Source of the DNA: Mantamonas sphyraenae
Taxonomy: Eukaryota > CRuMs > Mantamonadidae
NCBI GenBank assembly: GCA_026936335.1
Contig: JAPMXV010000057.1
Coordinates: 124,001-188,000, forward strand
Direction: 5' to 3'
Length of the DNA: 64,000 bases
Under the pieces are notes generated by a model. The model was not told where the DNA came from. It made no database searches and saw only the letters and a list, made by a program, of their open reading frames with translations. This document shows, piece by piece, positions 21,979-32,123 of this stretch; positions within the stretch are counted from its first letter, which is position 1, and each line of letters starts with the position of its first letter. The position numbers and the translations under genes are program-made.

Positions 21979-23247
21979 ATGGCGTTCCGACACGCTCTCA
22001 GCACACACCAATCGGTGGACGCCGAGGCCAAACAAAACGAAATGATTGCCTCTGTGTTGTCGGACATGGAGACGGTGGTCATTGCCATCAAAGTGCTCAA
22101 GGTGGGCCGGCGGGGCAATGCCAAGCAGAAGAACAAACCCCGCTGGCTCATTGTCACAGGTGCGTGGGTGGCGTCGCTCAGAAAAGGGCAGTGTGAGGAG
22201 GCCACAGACGCAAACAGGCCTTGGGTTGCAATCCCGAGCCATGGGTGGCGCTCTAACCAGCTCCACAGAGGCGTGAAAAGCGGCGGCGTGTGTGGCCTGG
22301 AGGAGGGATTTGCGCGGCGGCTGACACTCGTTGGGTGCCGGGTTCTCCACATGTGCATGTGTGGACATACATACACACACACACGCACACACATTGTATT
22401 TGACTGTGTATGCGTGTACCCAAACAGTGTCCCGGGGCAACGACAAGACGGTGCGGTTGCACAAGGTGAAGGAGGACAAGCCGGGCGAACTGACCTCGAA
22501 AAAGACCTGGCGTCTGCTGGACCTGAAGAAGCTGAGTGGAGGAAAGAGCGAACTGGAATTTTCCCTCACGCTGGAGAAACAGTACAAGTGGACATGCTTC
22601 AGTCCTCTGGACCGCAGTGCGCTGCTGTGGGTCATTCTGCGGCTGTGTCAACACACCATCCAAACGCCAGGCCTCAACCTGCAGGATCTGGCCTTTGTCG
22701 CCGAAGCCAATTCCTTTGACGACTTGTACAACCTCAACACAACCACCCTGGACATGATGGGCGCAGGTGCCTCGTCGTCGTCAATGCGCATGACACCAAA
22801 CCTGGGTACGAAGGGGGGAGAAGAGAGACGAACCAGGTGCAGGCAGCAACCCCACAACCCCCCACAGGCACACTCACTCACACAGGCAACAACAACGTTG
22901 AACGCCGTCACCACGTCACACAGCATCGATAGCGTCGGGGGGCAACATGTTGTCGCCAGAAGAGGCAGAGGAGATTGACCGCATTCTCAATCCTGTGGGA
23001 TCGTCGGGAGACGCACAGGTGTCGCCGTTTCAAGACGTGGACGCGTTTACGGAGCGGCTGACGGACGAACTGATGGCTGTGGAAGCAGCCAACATTTTTG
23101 CCATTCTGCACTCTGAAATGGCGGCGGGCACTGTCATGGATTTGATTGATGAGGCCGTGGCGGGGCTGGACGAGGTGCAGCAGTGGATCAGCTCCTACGA
23201 CCACAAGTTTTCACGGCTCAAAGCCAACATTGTGCAAATCGAGGTAA

Positions 23248-23279
<32 letters not shown>

Positions 23280-25381
23280 GGACAAGAGGGAAGGGGACGG
23301 CATGCTGCTGCATGACTGGACTGGAATGGAATTTGCTGACGCTGACGCTGGTGCGGGTGCAGATGCGAAACAACCGGACAGAGATTGTGGGAAAGAACAA
23401 CAAGGCACTGCTGCAAGAGGTGGAACGGATCCTGGAGCAGCTGGAGCTGTCGTCGGGTGACATGGAGTCGCTGAAGCATCCCGACTTTGAGAGCAAGCCT
23501 GGGTTGAAGGCAGCGATCCACTCGGCCAAGGCGCTGGAACGGGCGCTGGAAAGCAATTCGTCGTCCAAGAGTGGATACCATCGCATGAAGGCGTTTTCGG
23601 ACCGTCTTTCGTCGCTGATTGACACGCGGGAACAGTTTGTGTCGCAGATGGAGGCGTTCTTTGTGGATTTGTTTGCGGCGCAGGCGGACAACATTCTGGG
23701 AACCAAGGCACGCTTCTGCGCAAAGAACAAGCTGATTATGCCATCGCACCGTGCGGAACACCACCAACTGTCCAAATATTTGCCGCTGATGTCGTCTCTC
23801 AAAAAGATTCATCCGGAGAAGTTGGTGTCGCTGCAGCTGAAGTACTGCGAACTGTTTGCCAAACCGTACCGCAAGGAGATCAAGGAGCTGTTTCACGAAC
23901 TGTCGCGCAGGGTGCGCAAGGACAACCACGACACACGGCTGCTTCACATCAAGCGCCACCTGCGCAAGTACGGATCGACCACGCGGCGAGGCAAGGAGGC
24001 ACAGGAGTACGGCTCCCAAGCAGAAATCTTTGGTGGCATGGCCAACGTGGGTGCCTCGTCGTCATCCTCATCGTCCAGCAGCAGCAGCAGCAGCAACACG
24101 TTGGCGCCGCCGCGGCCGTCGGTGGACGGACGAGGCCGAGAGTCGATGGAGAGCACACGGACATCGACGACGTCGGAGGCCGGGTCGCGTATCTCGATGG
24201 ACGTGGAACGGATCGACAGGAACACAGAGATTTCGAACAAGGAGAATGTGTTGCGGCTCATCATTATCTCGCTGGCCAAGATTGTGGCCATCACAACGGA
24301 GGAAACCAACTTTTACGGGGCGTTCTTTGTGTACTGGGGCGGGGATGACGACGAGTCGGAGGACGACTACTCGGACGATGACGGGGAGATGGGCGTGGAC
24401 GACGACGGCGTGGAATACTCGCCAGTGGTGTTTCTGTCCAACCAGCAGCGGGTGGAGCTGAACAGCTACGTGGAGCGGCTGTTCAAAGGGGTGGCGGAGG
24501 AGTTCCGACCGCTGATTGAGCTGGCCAACAAGTACGACCAGTTCTATCTCATCACCCTGTTCATGAAAACGGAGACGTACATTTACAACTACAAGGACAG
24601 GTCGTTCCTTGTGCTGGGTCTGATGGCGGAGCTGCAAATTGTGATCAAGCAGCTGTTCAACCAGTTTATCGAGGAGCAGATCAAGAGCGTTCAGGAACTC
24701 AAGGTGCACACAAAGCGGTGCGGAGTGCTGCTGCCGTTCAAGAAGATCGGCATCTTTTTCGACCACATGGAGGCGATGCTGCAAGGCCGCGGCAACAGGT
24801 TCATGGTGGACCAGAGCTACCAGAAACTGACGTTGGCGCTGTTCAAGTGGCTGGAGGAGGTGGCGGCCACCAACGACAAGTACCGCAGCGTGATTCTGAT
24901 GGAAAACTACTACTTTTTCTACCAGATGATGACCAACAAGGAGCATCTGACGGCGCTGGCAAACCACGTGCAGGAGAGCTACGAAAAGTACGAAGAGCAC
25001 CTGAAGCTGTACCTGCACTGGATTCTGTACGACCGCTTCGAAAAGCTGATGACGTACTTTGATGAGGTGGACGTGCTGCTCAAGTCGATGCAGGCCAGCG
25101 ACATCAAGTTTGAAAACAAGTACAGCGTGCAAAACTTCCGCAAGCTGCTCAAGGCGTATCCACGCAAGGAGTTTGAAAAGGGGGTGGCCACCATGCACGA
25201 ACGCATGGATAAGCACCTGGCACAAGAGGCTGGCCTGCTGCCTGTCGCCTGGGAGCGGCTGGGGATGATGTTCAAGCTCAGCTTCCTGCACTTTGAGGAG
25301 GTGACAACGGCCTGCTATGGCAAGGAGAGTCTGAGTATCACAGCGAGCGAGTTGGAGGTGTTGTTTGATTCGATGTATTGA
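21979..25381 (+). CDS. EXOC1: Exocyst complex component 1 (SEC3)
   Basis: Exocyst subunit that helps mark secretion sites on the plasma membrane. Exons 21979-22159, 22428-22805, 22924-23243 and 23363-25381 join in frame (phases 1, 1, 0) to 965 aa (human 894). Residues 15-150 are the SEC3 N-terminal PH-like domain that binds phosphoinositide and Rho GTPases (KPRWLIVTG, TWRLLDLKKL, YKWTC, FLWVI-like LLWVILRLC). Residues 195-330 form the coiled coil (LDEVQQWISSYDHKFSRLKANI, then NRTEIVGKNNKALLQEVERIL). The rest is the helical rod domain, interrupted by a Ser-rich loop and an acidic loop (24340-24420) where vertebrate proteins also have linkers. Introns carry CA repeats near acceptors and a TG tract directly after the GTAAGT donor at 23244. 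Confidence 0.92.
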
Positions 25382-26070
25382 GTATTGAATGCATTTGAGA
25401 AGTGATTGTGCCACAATTTCGCCGCCGGTCTGTTTGTGGGTGAGTGATGGCATGGGTTGGCATCGGGTGCAGAGAAAGACGTTCAAGGTGTGCAGCTCAG
25501 TCGCAAATTACCCTTATGATCATAAAGTTCATCATGGTTCAGGTGACAAATGATATTGCTTCATCACAGCTGCGCACACAAGGGGCGGGAGAAGGGAGGA
25601 AGGGCTTACCTTGCGAGTACGGTGGGAGCCTTGAGGAGGCTGGGTGGGATGATGCGGCAGCAGTTGGGCTGTGCGGTGGGAAGTTTCCCAGAGGGATGAT
25701 GCAGCAGCAGTTGGGCTGTGCGGTGGGAAGCGGGCAGTGGACTGGACACGCGCGAGGGAAAATCGGCATGTGCGCGTTCTGCATTTGGAGGCCGTCTGGA
25801 ACGCGCCACAGCATGGAGATCAGGAGGGATCCTGGGAGGAATGAAACCAAAAAAGTGACGTGGACGCGTCTTGACGTCACGTGGGAAAATTGACAGATTG
25901 TGCCATGCAGGTGTGGAAAGGAATGATTTGTGCTGGACGTCGTGGCGCTGCCGCATCTCACACGCAAGTGTGCATCAGCCACCAACTCCCACACTCTCCT
26001 CGCGGGGCACTTTTCATGCAATGAACACAATGACATCCCGTCTCCACCACCCGGTTCGCCATCCCCACCA
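25382..26070. other. Gene-poor spacer with an imperfect 38-bp tandem duplication
   Basis: About 690 bases between EXOC1 and the membrane-protein cluster. Short open frames occur on both strands, but none resembles a known protein. The main feature is a near-identical direct repeat at 25646-25683 and 25693-25730. Confidence 0.6.
25646..25730. repeat. Direct repeat, 38 bp x 2, one mismatch
   Basis: The unit gggatgatgcggcagcagtt... at 25646-25683 recurs at 25693-25730 with one G/A difference; period 47 bases. Confidence 0.9.
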
Positions 26071-27897
26071 ATGAAAGCACTTTGGACGCCGCATCGGGTG
26101 CTTCTGCTCCGATTCTACGCCTTGGTGCTTGCATGGTGCATCCTGCTCGTCGTGTATTTCAAAAACGTTCAATTGATTGACTGGGTGTGGGTGGACATCA
26201 CGCAGGCCATGGTGGTGACCACCAACATGGTCTACTATTACGAGCCTGCCGGGGTCCACACAATAGCAGATCATCTCCTGGCACTTGCAATGGACCTCAT
26301 TGTCGGTGGGTTGCCCACAATATTGCCAGCGGCGTTGGGGTTGAACAACGTCCTGGTGAGCGACAGCGGCGGACGAACGTCGGCAACCAGCGACTCTATC
26401 TGGCTGGTGATCACCACAGGAAGCACGCTTCTGGCCCATCAGCTGGTGGTTCCAGGGTACTACGAGTACACCATGCGCAAGCGGCTCGGCTGGCCAATGC
26501 CGACTTGGGACATGGTGGGAAGGTTGCTGCCCGCTGGTGGGAATCTGCTTGCCGCCAACACTTCCTCTGCAGAAACGGCGGTCGAGTTGCCCTCCCGCCC
26601 TGGCCCCAAACAAAAATATGTACAGCACCACGACAGCCAACGCCCAAGCATCGGCGGGGGCACCATGGCTGTGGTCGAGGTCGAGGTCGAGGCAGCACAG
26701 GCTCCCGGACAAGCAGAGGCGCGGAATGCACTGTACCCACCACGACCCGCCAACCTGCGCAAGCCGGCAAACTCTCGCGCAATGTTGGTCATTCTCGTGC
26801 TCACCGCCATCAATTATCTTCTGAACGGAATCCTGATCGGATTCAAGGTTTTGGACCCGCTGTTGCTGAGTGTGTTTTCCCTGCTCGTCTCTCTCGCTGT
26901 GCTTGTGTTTGTGGCCTACGAGTTTGACAACCGCTCGCCACCGGTGAACCACTCGCGTGCATATCTCTCCTTCCTGCTGCACTACCTGGCTGGGGCCCAG
27001 GTGATTGTGCGGAGCATCGTCTACCTCCAGCTGTCTCTGCCACCGGGTCTGGCAAATGTGGGGCATACACAGCCTACCTTGTGGTCATGATGCTCACAGT
27101 GACGCTGGTGCACAAGTTCACAGTGCTTGCCACCGACACGTGGCGTAGTTTGCCCCTTCTGATGACCCTCAGCGCCCTGGACGACTTGCTGGCAGACACT
27201 CTGTTTCTCAACAGCGATGGATACAGCGTGTTTTACGGCCCTCATGGCCGCCCTTCTGGTTGTGCGCCTGATTTTGCGCGATGTGGGATTGCTGGAAAAG
27301 TGGGTCGAGGACGTGAAACACTGCTTCGTGGCAAACAAACATGAGCAGATTGCAGAGTCGCTGCCGACGCCACAGCAACAGCAAGAGTACCGTCTGTATC
27401 GCAAGGTGTTGCGTGTGCGCAAGTACTGGCTGTTTGCGGCGCAGGACCTGCTCACCGAGCATCTGAGCGCAGTCGTGGTCCCATTCTTCCTCCTGACAGA
27501 CGTGTGGTTGGGCGAGCCGTGTCTGCTTGCCTGTCAGTACATGAACGACTCTGAAGGCCTGTGGACGGCAGTCTCGCTCTTCTTTGTGCTGCTCGTGGTC
27601 AAAATCGGAGGCAACGAGATTGTCTGGCGCATCAGCGTGCGCAACGTGGAGCGCGTCGAAGCTGAGGTCGCCGAATACGCCGCACGATGGGGAGAGCTGG
27701 CCGACGACTCACCCTTGCGCATGTGGAGCGACTACCTGTCGCGTGAGGAGCAGGACAAGCTGTCGCTTGTGGAACAGAGCAAGATTGTCGAACGCAAGCA
27801 TCTGCAACGCCACCAATGGCTGTTTTTCTGCGATTGCGCACACGCCTGTCTGCAAGCTCTGGCAATTGGACCAGGGATGCTTGTGACGCGGTCATGA
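26071..27897 (+). CDS. Polytopic membrane protein, family copy A (two homopolymer frame breaks)
   Basis: First of three paralogues of an unrecognised family. ATG 26071 opens a frame with four N-terminal hydrophobic segments (for example LLLRFYALVLAWCILLVVYF), a hydrophilic loop, then further membrane spans (MLVILVLTAINYLLNGILI). The frame breaks at G4 27060-27063 and T4 27231-27234; one extra G and one fewer T give a continuous protein of about 608 aa. The C-terminal third has the family signature: VVRLILRDVG, QEYRLYRKVL, RKYWLFAAQDLLTEHLSAVV, NEIVWRISVRN, SPLRMWSDY. It is far more diverged from copies B and C than they are from each other. Function unknown. Pseudogenisation is possible, but conservation of the signature on both sides of each break argues for sequence error. 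Confidence 0.6.
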
Positions 27898-28002
27898 TCA
27901 TGAACAAAAACGAGGCCCCAAATCGGGGAAAACCGCCGTGGCACCCAACCTGTTCTCTTCACTGCACCACTCTTCCTTTGCAGCCCCGTTTGCATCACAT
28001 CC

Positions 28003-29724
28003 ATGGTCCATTTGACCCTGACGCCGCACACGCAGCGCATCAGCTCGTTCTTTGCGGCTTGCTGCGCGTTCTCGGCCGCCTGCATCCTATTCTACCAGAA
28101 CGTGGTGTACTACGACTTTGCCCTGTTTGATGTGGCGTCGTTGGCTGCGTGTCTGCTCCTCACTGTGCGCTACTATCCGCCAGGTGCCCTCACACGGGGC
28201 CAGATCGCCACGGTGTTTCTGGTCTCGCTGCCGTTTCTCTTGGCCGAGGAAGTCCACGGCCCACTCAGTGACACCTCTCGCTACGAGGTGGTCCTGCCGT
28301 CCAACCGACCCGTGTATAGACAGGTGCAGCCCACACGTATCTGGTCACTGGGTACCACGTTTGTGGTCATCACCGGCACCCTCCCGTTCCTCACAGAATA
28401 CTTCTTCCGCGCCAACCAACGCCGCAACCGCAATGGCGCGTACGCGGACCGCCAGGTCGAGCTCGTGCAGGTTGCAGATGGTAAACGCACACCCAAAACC
28501 ACTGCCACGGAAGAAGTGGAAGCAGCACCGGCGCCACCCAGCCAAGATACTGCTCTGCATGGCAGCAGGAGGGACGAGTCTGTGGAAGGCATCGACGAAC
28601 GGTATGGGCCCTGGGAAGCCAGCACCGTCACCATTTCCCTCAAGGCCATGTTGGTGCAAAGTGTATTGCAATATGTGGTCACTGGCGTCCTGCGCGGCTA
28701 CGTCCTCTCCTCGGGACTCGCTGCAGCGGTCAATCTCGCGTTGGTGTTCATTCAAATCGCACTCGTCTCATGGGAGGCGCACAAGGGGAACGTGCGCCGT
28801 GCCAGAGGTCATCTCATTGGACTTTATATTGTCCTCATGGGGGTATTTCTCCTCACACGCATCGTCACCCTCATCCAGCAGGAGACCGATCCGGGGTTGG
28901 CATCCTTCTTTGTCTTTCTCCTCGTCCTCTTTGCCCTCTTCATGGGCCAGCTCTACTTTTGGCGCTCTGCCATCCTCATCACCAATGTGTGGGAGGCACT
29001 GCCGTTGGTGTACCCCATGCAGACGGTGGACGATCTCATGTCCGATTTTCTCGTCTCCACCAACCTCGCCTACGACCTCAGCACCTTTCTCATGTTCATT
29101 GCCCTGTTGGCACGTCTCATCCTCCGTGACGTGGGCTACTTTGAAGACGGCTACAACTGGCTGCGCGCGAAAATGTTTGGCGATGTGCACGAGGCGCGCG
29201 CGCAGTCGTTTGGCAGCGAGAAGCTGGCACAAGAGTATCGATTGTACAGAAAGGTGCTGCATGCACGCAAGTATTGGCTGTATGCCAGCCAGGATCTGCT
29301 GAGTGAACATCTGAGCGCTGTGGTGCTGCCAACGCTCATGCTGGTCGATTTCTACGGTGGTGGCTGGTGCATTGTCTCTTGCCAAATCAAAAGCGAAGAG
29401 GTGCTGTGGACGGCGGTGTCCATCTTTGGGGTGTTGCTTGTGTTGAAGCTGGTGGCCAACGAGATCGTGTGGCGGCTGAGCAAGCGGAACATGGAGCAAG
29501 TTGAGGTCGAAGTCAAGCTGTTTGAGGCTGAACACGGCATGCTGCCTGCAGAGTCTCCCTTGCGCATGTGGAGTGACTACGACGTCGACCAGACGTTGCC
29601 GCTTGTGGAGCAGTGTGACGTTGTGTCCAAGCTGCACATCAAGCGCCACTACTGGTTCTTCCTCGCGTGCACATTCACCGCCATCCTCGCCTCCATCAGT
29701 GCGGGAGGGCAACTAGACTTTTGA
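28003..29724 (+). CDS. Polytopic membrane protein, family copy B
   Basis: Intact single-exon gene, 573 aa, with no recognised domain. About ten hydrophobic segments: four in the first 145 residues, a charged loop (about 145-205), four between 205 and 325, and three near the C-terminus (LSAVVLPTLMLVDF, WTAVSIFGVLLVLKLVAN, YWFFLACTFTAILASISA). Between them lie conserved cytosolic-looking motifs RLILRDVGYFEDGYNWLRAK, QEYRLYRKVLHARKYWLYA and SPLRMWSDYDVDQTLPLVEQ. It is not a known transporter or receptor family to me. From 28978 to 29660 its DNA is nearly identical to the inverted copy C. No signal peptide beyond the first membrane span. Confidence 0.8.
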   Translation: MVHLTLTPHTQRISSFFAACCAFSAACILFYQNVVYYDFALFDVASLAACLLLTVRYYPPGALTRGQIATVFLVSLPFLLAEEVHGPLSDTSRYEVVLPSNRPVYRQVQPTRIWSLGTTFVVITGTLPFLTEYFFRANQRRNRNGAYADRQVELVQVADGKRTPKTTATEEVEAAPAPPSQDTALHGSRRDESVEGIDERYGPWEASTVTISLKAMLVQSVLQYVVTGVLRGYVLSSGLAAAVNLALVFIQIALVSWEAHKGNVRRARGHLIGLYIVLMGVFLLTRIVTLIQQETDPGLASFFVFLLVLFALFMGQLYFWRSAILITNVWEALPLVYPMQTVDDLMSDFLVSTNLAYDLSTFLMFIALLARLILRDVGYFEDGYNWLRAKMFGDVHEARAQSFGSEKLAQEYRLYRKVLHARKYWLYASQDLLSEHLSAVVLPTLMLVDFYGGGWCIVSCQIKSEEVLWTAVSIFGVLLVLKLVANEIVWRLSKRNMEQVEVEVKLFEAEHGMLPAESPLRMWSDYDVDQTLPLVEQCDVVSKLHIKRHYWFFLACTFTAILASISAGGQLDF

Positions 29725-30566
29725 CCAATGAAAGCAAACATGCATTTATACTACTGGTTCTTCCTCGCGTGCACATATCCTCCTCAGTCAGTGCCAACTA
29801 GACTGACCACCAGCACATGCACTATACAGATATCCTCAGTAGAATGGCAGCACTCACTGCAGCATGGCGTCGACGACAAAAAGAACCAAAAGTGGCGCTT
29901 GATGTGCAGCTTTGAAACCGAGTCACACTGCTCCACAAGCGGCAACGTCTGGTCGACGTCGTAGTCACTCCACATGCGCAAGGGAGACTCTGCAGGCAGC
30001 ATGCCGTGTTCAGCCTCAAACAGCTTGACTTCGACTTCAACTTGCTCCATGTTCCGCTTGCTCAGCCGCCACACGATCTCGTTGGCCACCAGCTTCAACA
30101 CAAGCAACACCCCAAAGATGGACACCGCCGTCCACAGCACCTCTTCGCTCTTGACATCACATGACACAATGCACCAGCCACCAGAGTAAAAATCAAACAA
30201 CAGCAGCGTTGGCAGCACCACAGCGCTCAGATGTTCACTCAGCAGATCCTGACTGGCATAAAGCCAATACTTGCGTGCATGCAGCACCTTTCTGTACAAT
30301 CGATACTCTTGTGCCAGCTTCTCGCTGCCAAACGACTGCGCACGCGCCTCGTGCTCGTCTCCCAGAAATTTCGCGCGCAGCCAGTTGTAGCCGTCCTCAA
30401 AGTAGCCCACGTCACGGAGGATGAGACGTGCCATGAGTGCCACCAGCATGCCGATGGTGGCTGCGTCGTAGCCCAGGTTGGTGGAGACGAGAAAGTCGGA
30501 CATGAGATCGTCCACGCTCTGCACCACATACACCAGCGGCAACGCCTCCCACACATTGGTCATCAG
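28978..30566. repeat. Large inverted repeat: 3' halves of membrane genes B and C
   Basis: Left arm about 28978-29660 and right arm about 29882-30566 are reverse complements with scattered mismatches, separated by a spacer of about 220 bases. The arms code the C-terminal part of copies B (+) and C (-). The 5' halves of the two genes are much less alike, as expected after gene conversion confined to the arms. Confidence 0.9.
29648..29776 (+). repeat. 27-bp perfect direct repeat flanking the copy B stop codon
   Basis: The 27 bases at 29648-29674 (coding YWFFLACT of copy B) recur exactly at 29750-29776, just past its stop. A further ten-base match (caactagact) recurs downstream, so a piece of the gene's 3' end has been duplicated. 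Confidence 0.9.
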
Positions 30567-31559
30567 AATCGACGCACGCCAGATGTACAGCTGGGCCAGC
30601 AGCAGGGCGGAGATAACCAGCACAAACACAAACACTTGCGCAAGGCCGCTCTCGGCCGTCTGCTGCACCAGAGCGACCGTTCGTGGAAGCAGAAACATGC
30701 CTCCAATCAGCAGCGAGAGAGGCAACAGATGGCCACGTGCACGTCGGATGGGAGGACGACGCCAGCTCTCCAGCACCACCACACCCACACTGAGGAACTG
30801 AAGGCCCATGTTGATCGCCGCCGCCTCACCGTTCGTGAGGAGCCAGTTGCGCATCACCGCGCTCACACAGAACTGCAACGCACACACGAGGCCTCCCAAA
30901 TACAACGACACGCTCCTCTGTGACGGAGCAAACGGCGAGTAACGCGCATCTGCGCCTTCCACCGTGTCGTCCCAGCCGGACGACGTCCGTGTGGAAGTGC
31001 CCGCGTTTGCAAGTGTCTCCTTGTCCGCTCCCACCGCGTCTGCTGCCTGTGCCCCGCTCGCCAGCCGTTCCGAACGCACCTGTTGCAACTCCACGGGGTC
31101 CACTTGTTCCACATACACCATTCTTTGGCCCTCCTCCCTCTGGTTGCGCCTGTAGACCAGTTCGACAAGTCCGGGAATCACCACCAGCAACGTCCCGAAA
31201 GTCGATATGCCGCCAAACATTTGCTGCGTAGGCGTCAACAGCAGCACCGGTCGTCCAGAAGGCTGCCTGGGTACTTTGGCCCCCTGTCCAGGTGAAAGTG
31301 GACTGGACAGATCCTCCCACAGGAGGATGGGCGCTACGATGGCAAAAATCGCAAACCACTGCCGGCGCGTCAACGCCCCCCGCGGGTAGTAGTGATGGTA
31401 CGAAAACATCACCACAATGCCACTCATTACATCGTACAATGAAAAGTCGATCCACAGCACCTGCTTGAAAAACGCAAGGCACGCCGCGGAGAAAAGGCAG
31501 GCGACGCTGAAGAACGCGCCCACCCGTTTCGCGTGTGCGCTCAACGCCACGTGAACCAT
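29784..31559 (-). CDS. Polytopic membrane protein, family copy C
   Basis: Intact single-exon gene, 591 aa, paralogue of copy B in opposite orientation. It has the same order of hydrophobic segments and the same motifs (RLILRDVGYFEDGYNWLRAK, ARKYWLYASQDLLSEHLSAV, SPLRMWSDYDVDQTLPLVEQ). The N-terminal 390 residues differ clearly from B (MVHVALSAHAKRVGAFFSVA against MVHLTLTPHTQRISSFFAAC), while the last 190 are almost the same. Its final 30 or so residues, after RHFWFF, are unlike B because the frame runs antisense into the duplicated tail of B. Function unknown. Divergent from the small gene at 31732. Confidence 0.8.
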   Translation of the reverse strand: MVHVALSAHAKRVGAFFSVACLFSAACLAFFKQVLWIDFSLYDVMSGIVVMFSYHHYYPRGALTRRQWFAIFAIVAPILLWEDLSSPLSPGQGAKVPRQPSGRPVLLLTPTQQMFGGISTFGTLLVVIPGLVELVYRRNQREEGQRMVYVEQVDPVELQQVRSERLASGAQAADAVGADKETLANAGTSTRTSSGWDDTVEGADARYSPFAPSQRSVSLYLGGLVCALQFCVSAVMRNWLLTNGEAAAINMGLQFLSVGVVVLESWRRPPIRRARGHLLPLSLLIGGMFLLPRTVALVQQTAESGLAQVFVFVLVISALLLAQLYIWRASILMTNVWEALPLVYVVQSVDDLMSDFLVSTNLGYDAATIGMLVALMARLILRDVGYFEDGYNWLRAKFLGDEHEARAQSFGSEKLAQEYRLYRKVLHARKYWLYASQDLLSEHLSAVVLPTLLLFDFYSGGWCIVSCDVKSEEVLWTAVSIFGVLLVLKLVANEIVWRLSKRNMEQVEVEVKLFEAEHGMLPAESPLRMWSDYDVDQTLPLVEQCDSVSKLHIKRHFWFFLSSTPCCSECCHSTEDICIVHVLVVSLVGTD

Positions 31560-31731
31560 CGCCTTGCCTCGATATCTGCTCCCGCGCTCTCCTTGCTGCT
31601 ATCCTGTGCCGGCGTTGTCTGCCGGTCGATTTGAAGATGGAAGGTTTGCATCCAGAAGGGCGAGCCGCTGACCAGGCAAAACACACCACTTCCACACGCA
31701 TCTACCACACGCACAGCCCGACACCGGCACC

Positions 31732-32057
31732 ATGCCAGCACCAAAGCCAAAGTCCAACAAGGCATTGGGCATCGGTCTGTCCATCTTTGCTGTGGCCGCC
31801 TTTGCAGGCCCAGCTGTGTACATTGCTGCCCAGACTCCGGATCGCAACCTGTTTCTTTCCGACCGGCCGCTCACAGGCACCCAAATTGTCCGTGGAAACT
31901 ACCTCAACTCAGGGTGAGTGTGTGTTGTCTGTTGTCCACAACAACCCCGCACTCACACTTTGTCCGTGATCCCTATCCACGCAGCACCAAGGACCTGGGG
32001 CTCGACCCGGCCGCAGTCCAGCGCAACAAACGTCTCCAGGAGCAAGACAGCGAGTGA
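31732..32057 (+). CDS. Small single-pass membrane protein, 84 aa
   Basis: Two exons, 31732-31913 and 31985-32057, with a GT-AG intron of 71 bases and matching phase. The product has a basic N-terminus (MPAPKPKSNK), a hydrophobic segment at about residues 12-33 (LGIGLSIFAVAAFAGPAVYI) and a conserved-looking segment LTGTQIVRGNYLNSGTKDLG at about 47-66. The split of this motif by the intron supports the model. Size, topology and the RGxYxNSGxKD-type motif suggest a small mitochondrial or ER membrane protein found in other eukaryotes, but I cannot name it. Confidence 0.65.
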
Positions 32058-32123
32058 AATCCCATCCCCGTTTCTCCCACGGTGTATCCAATTCAGGTTG
32101 TATTCATTCAGTGTCCTTTTGTC

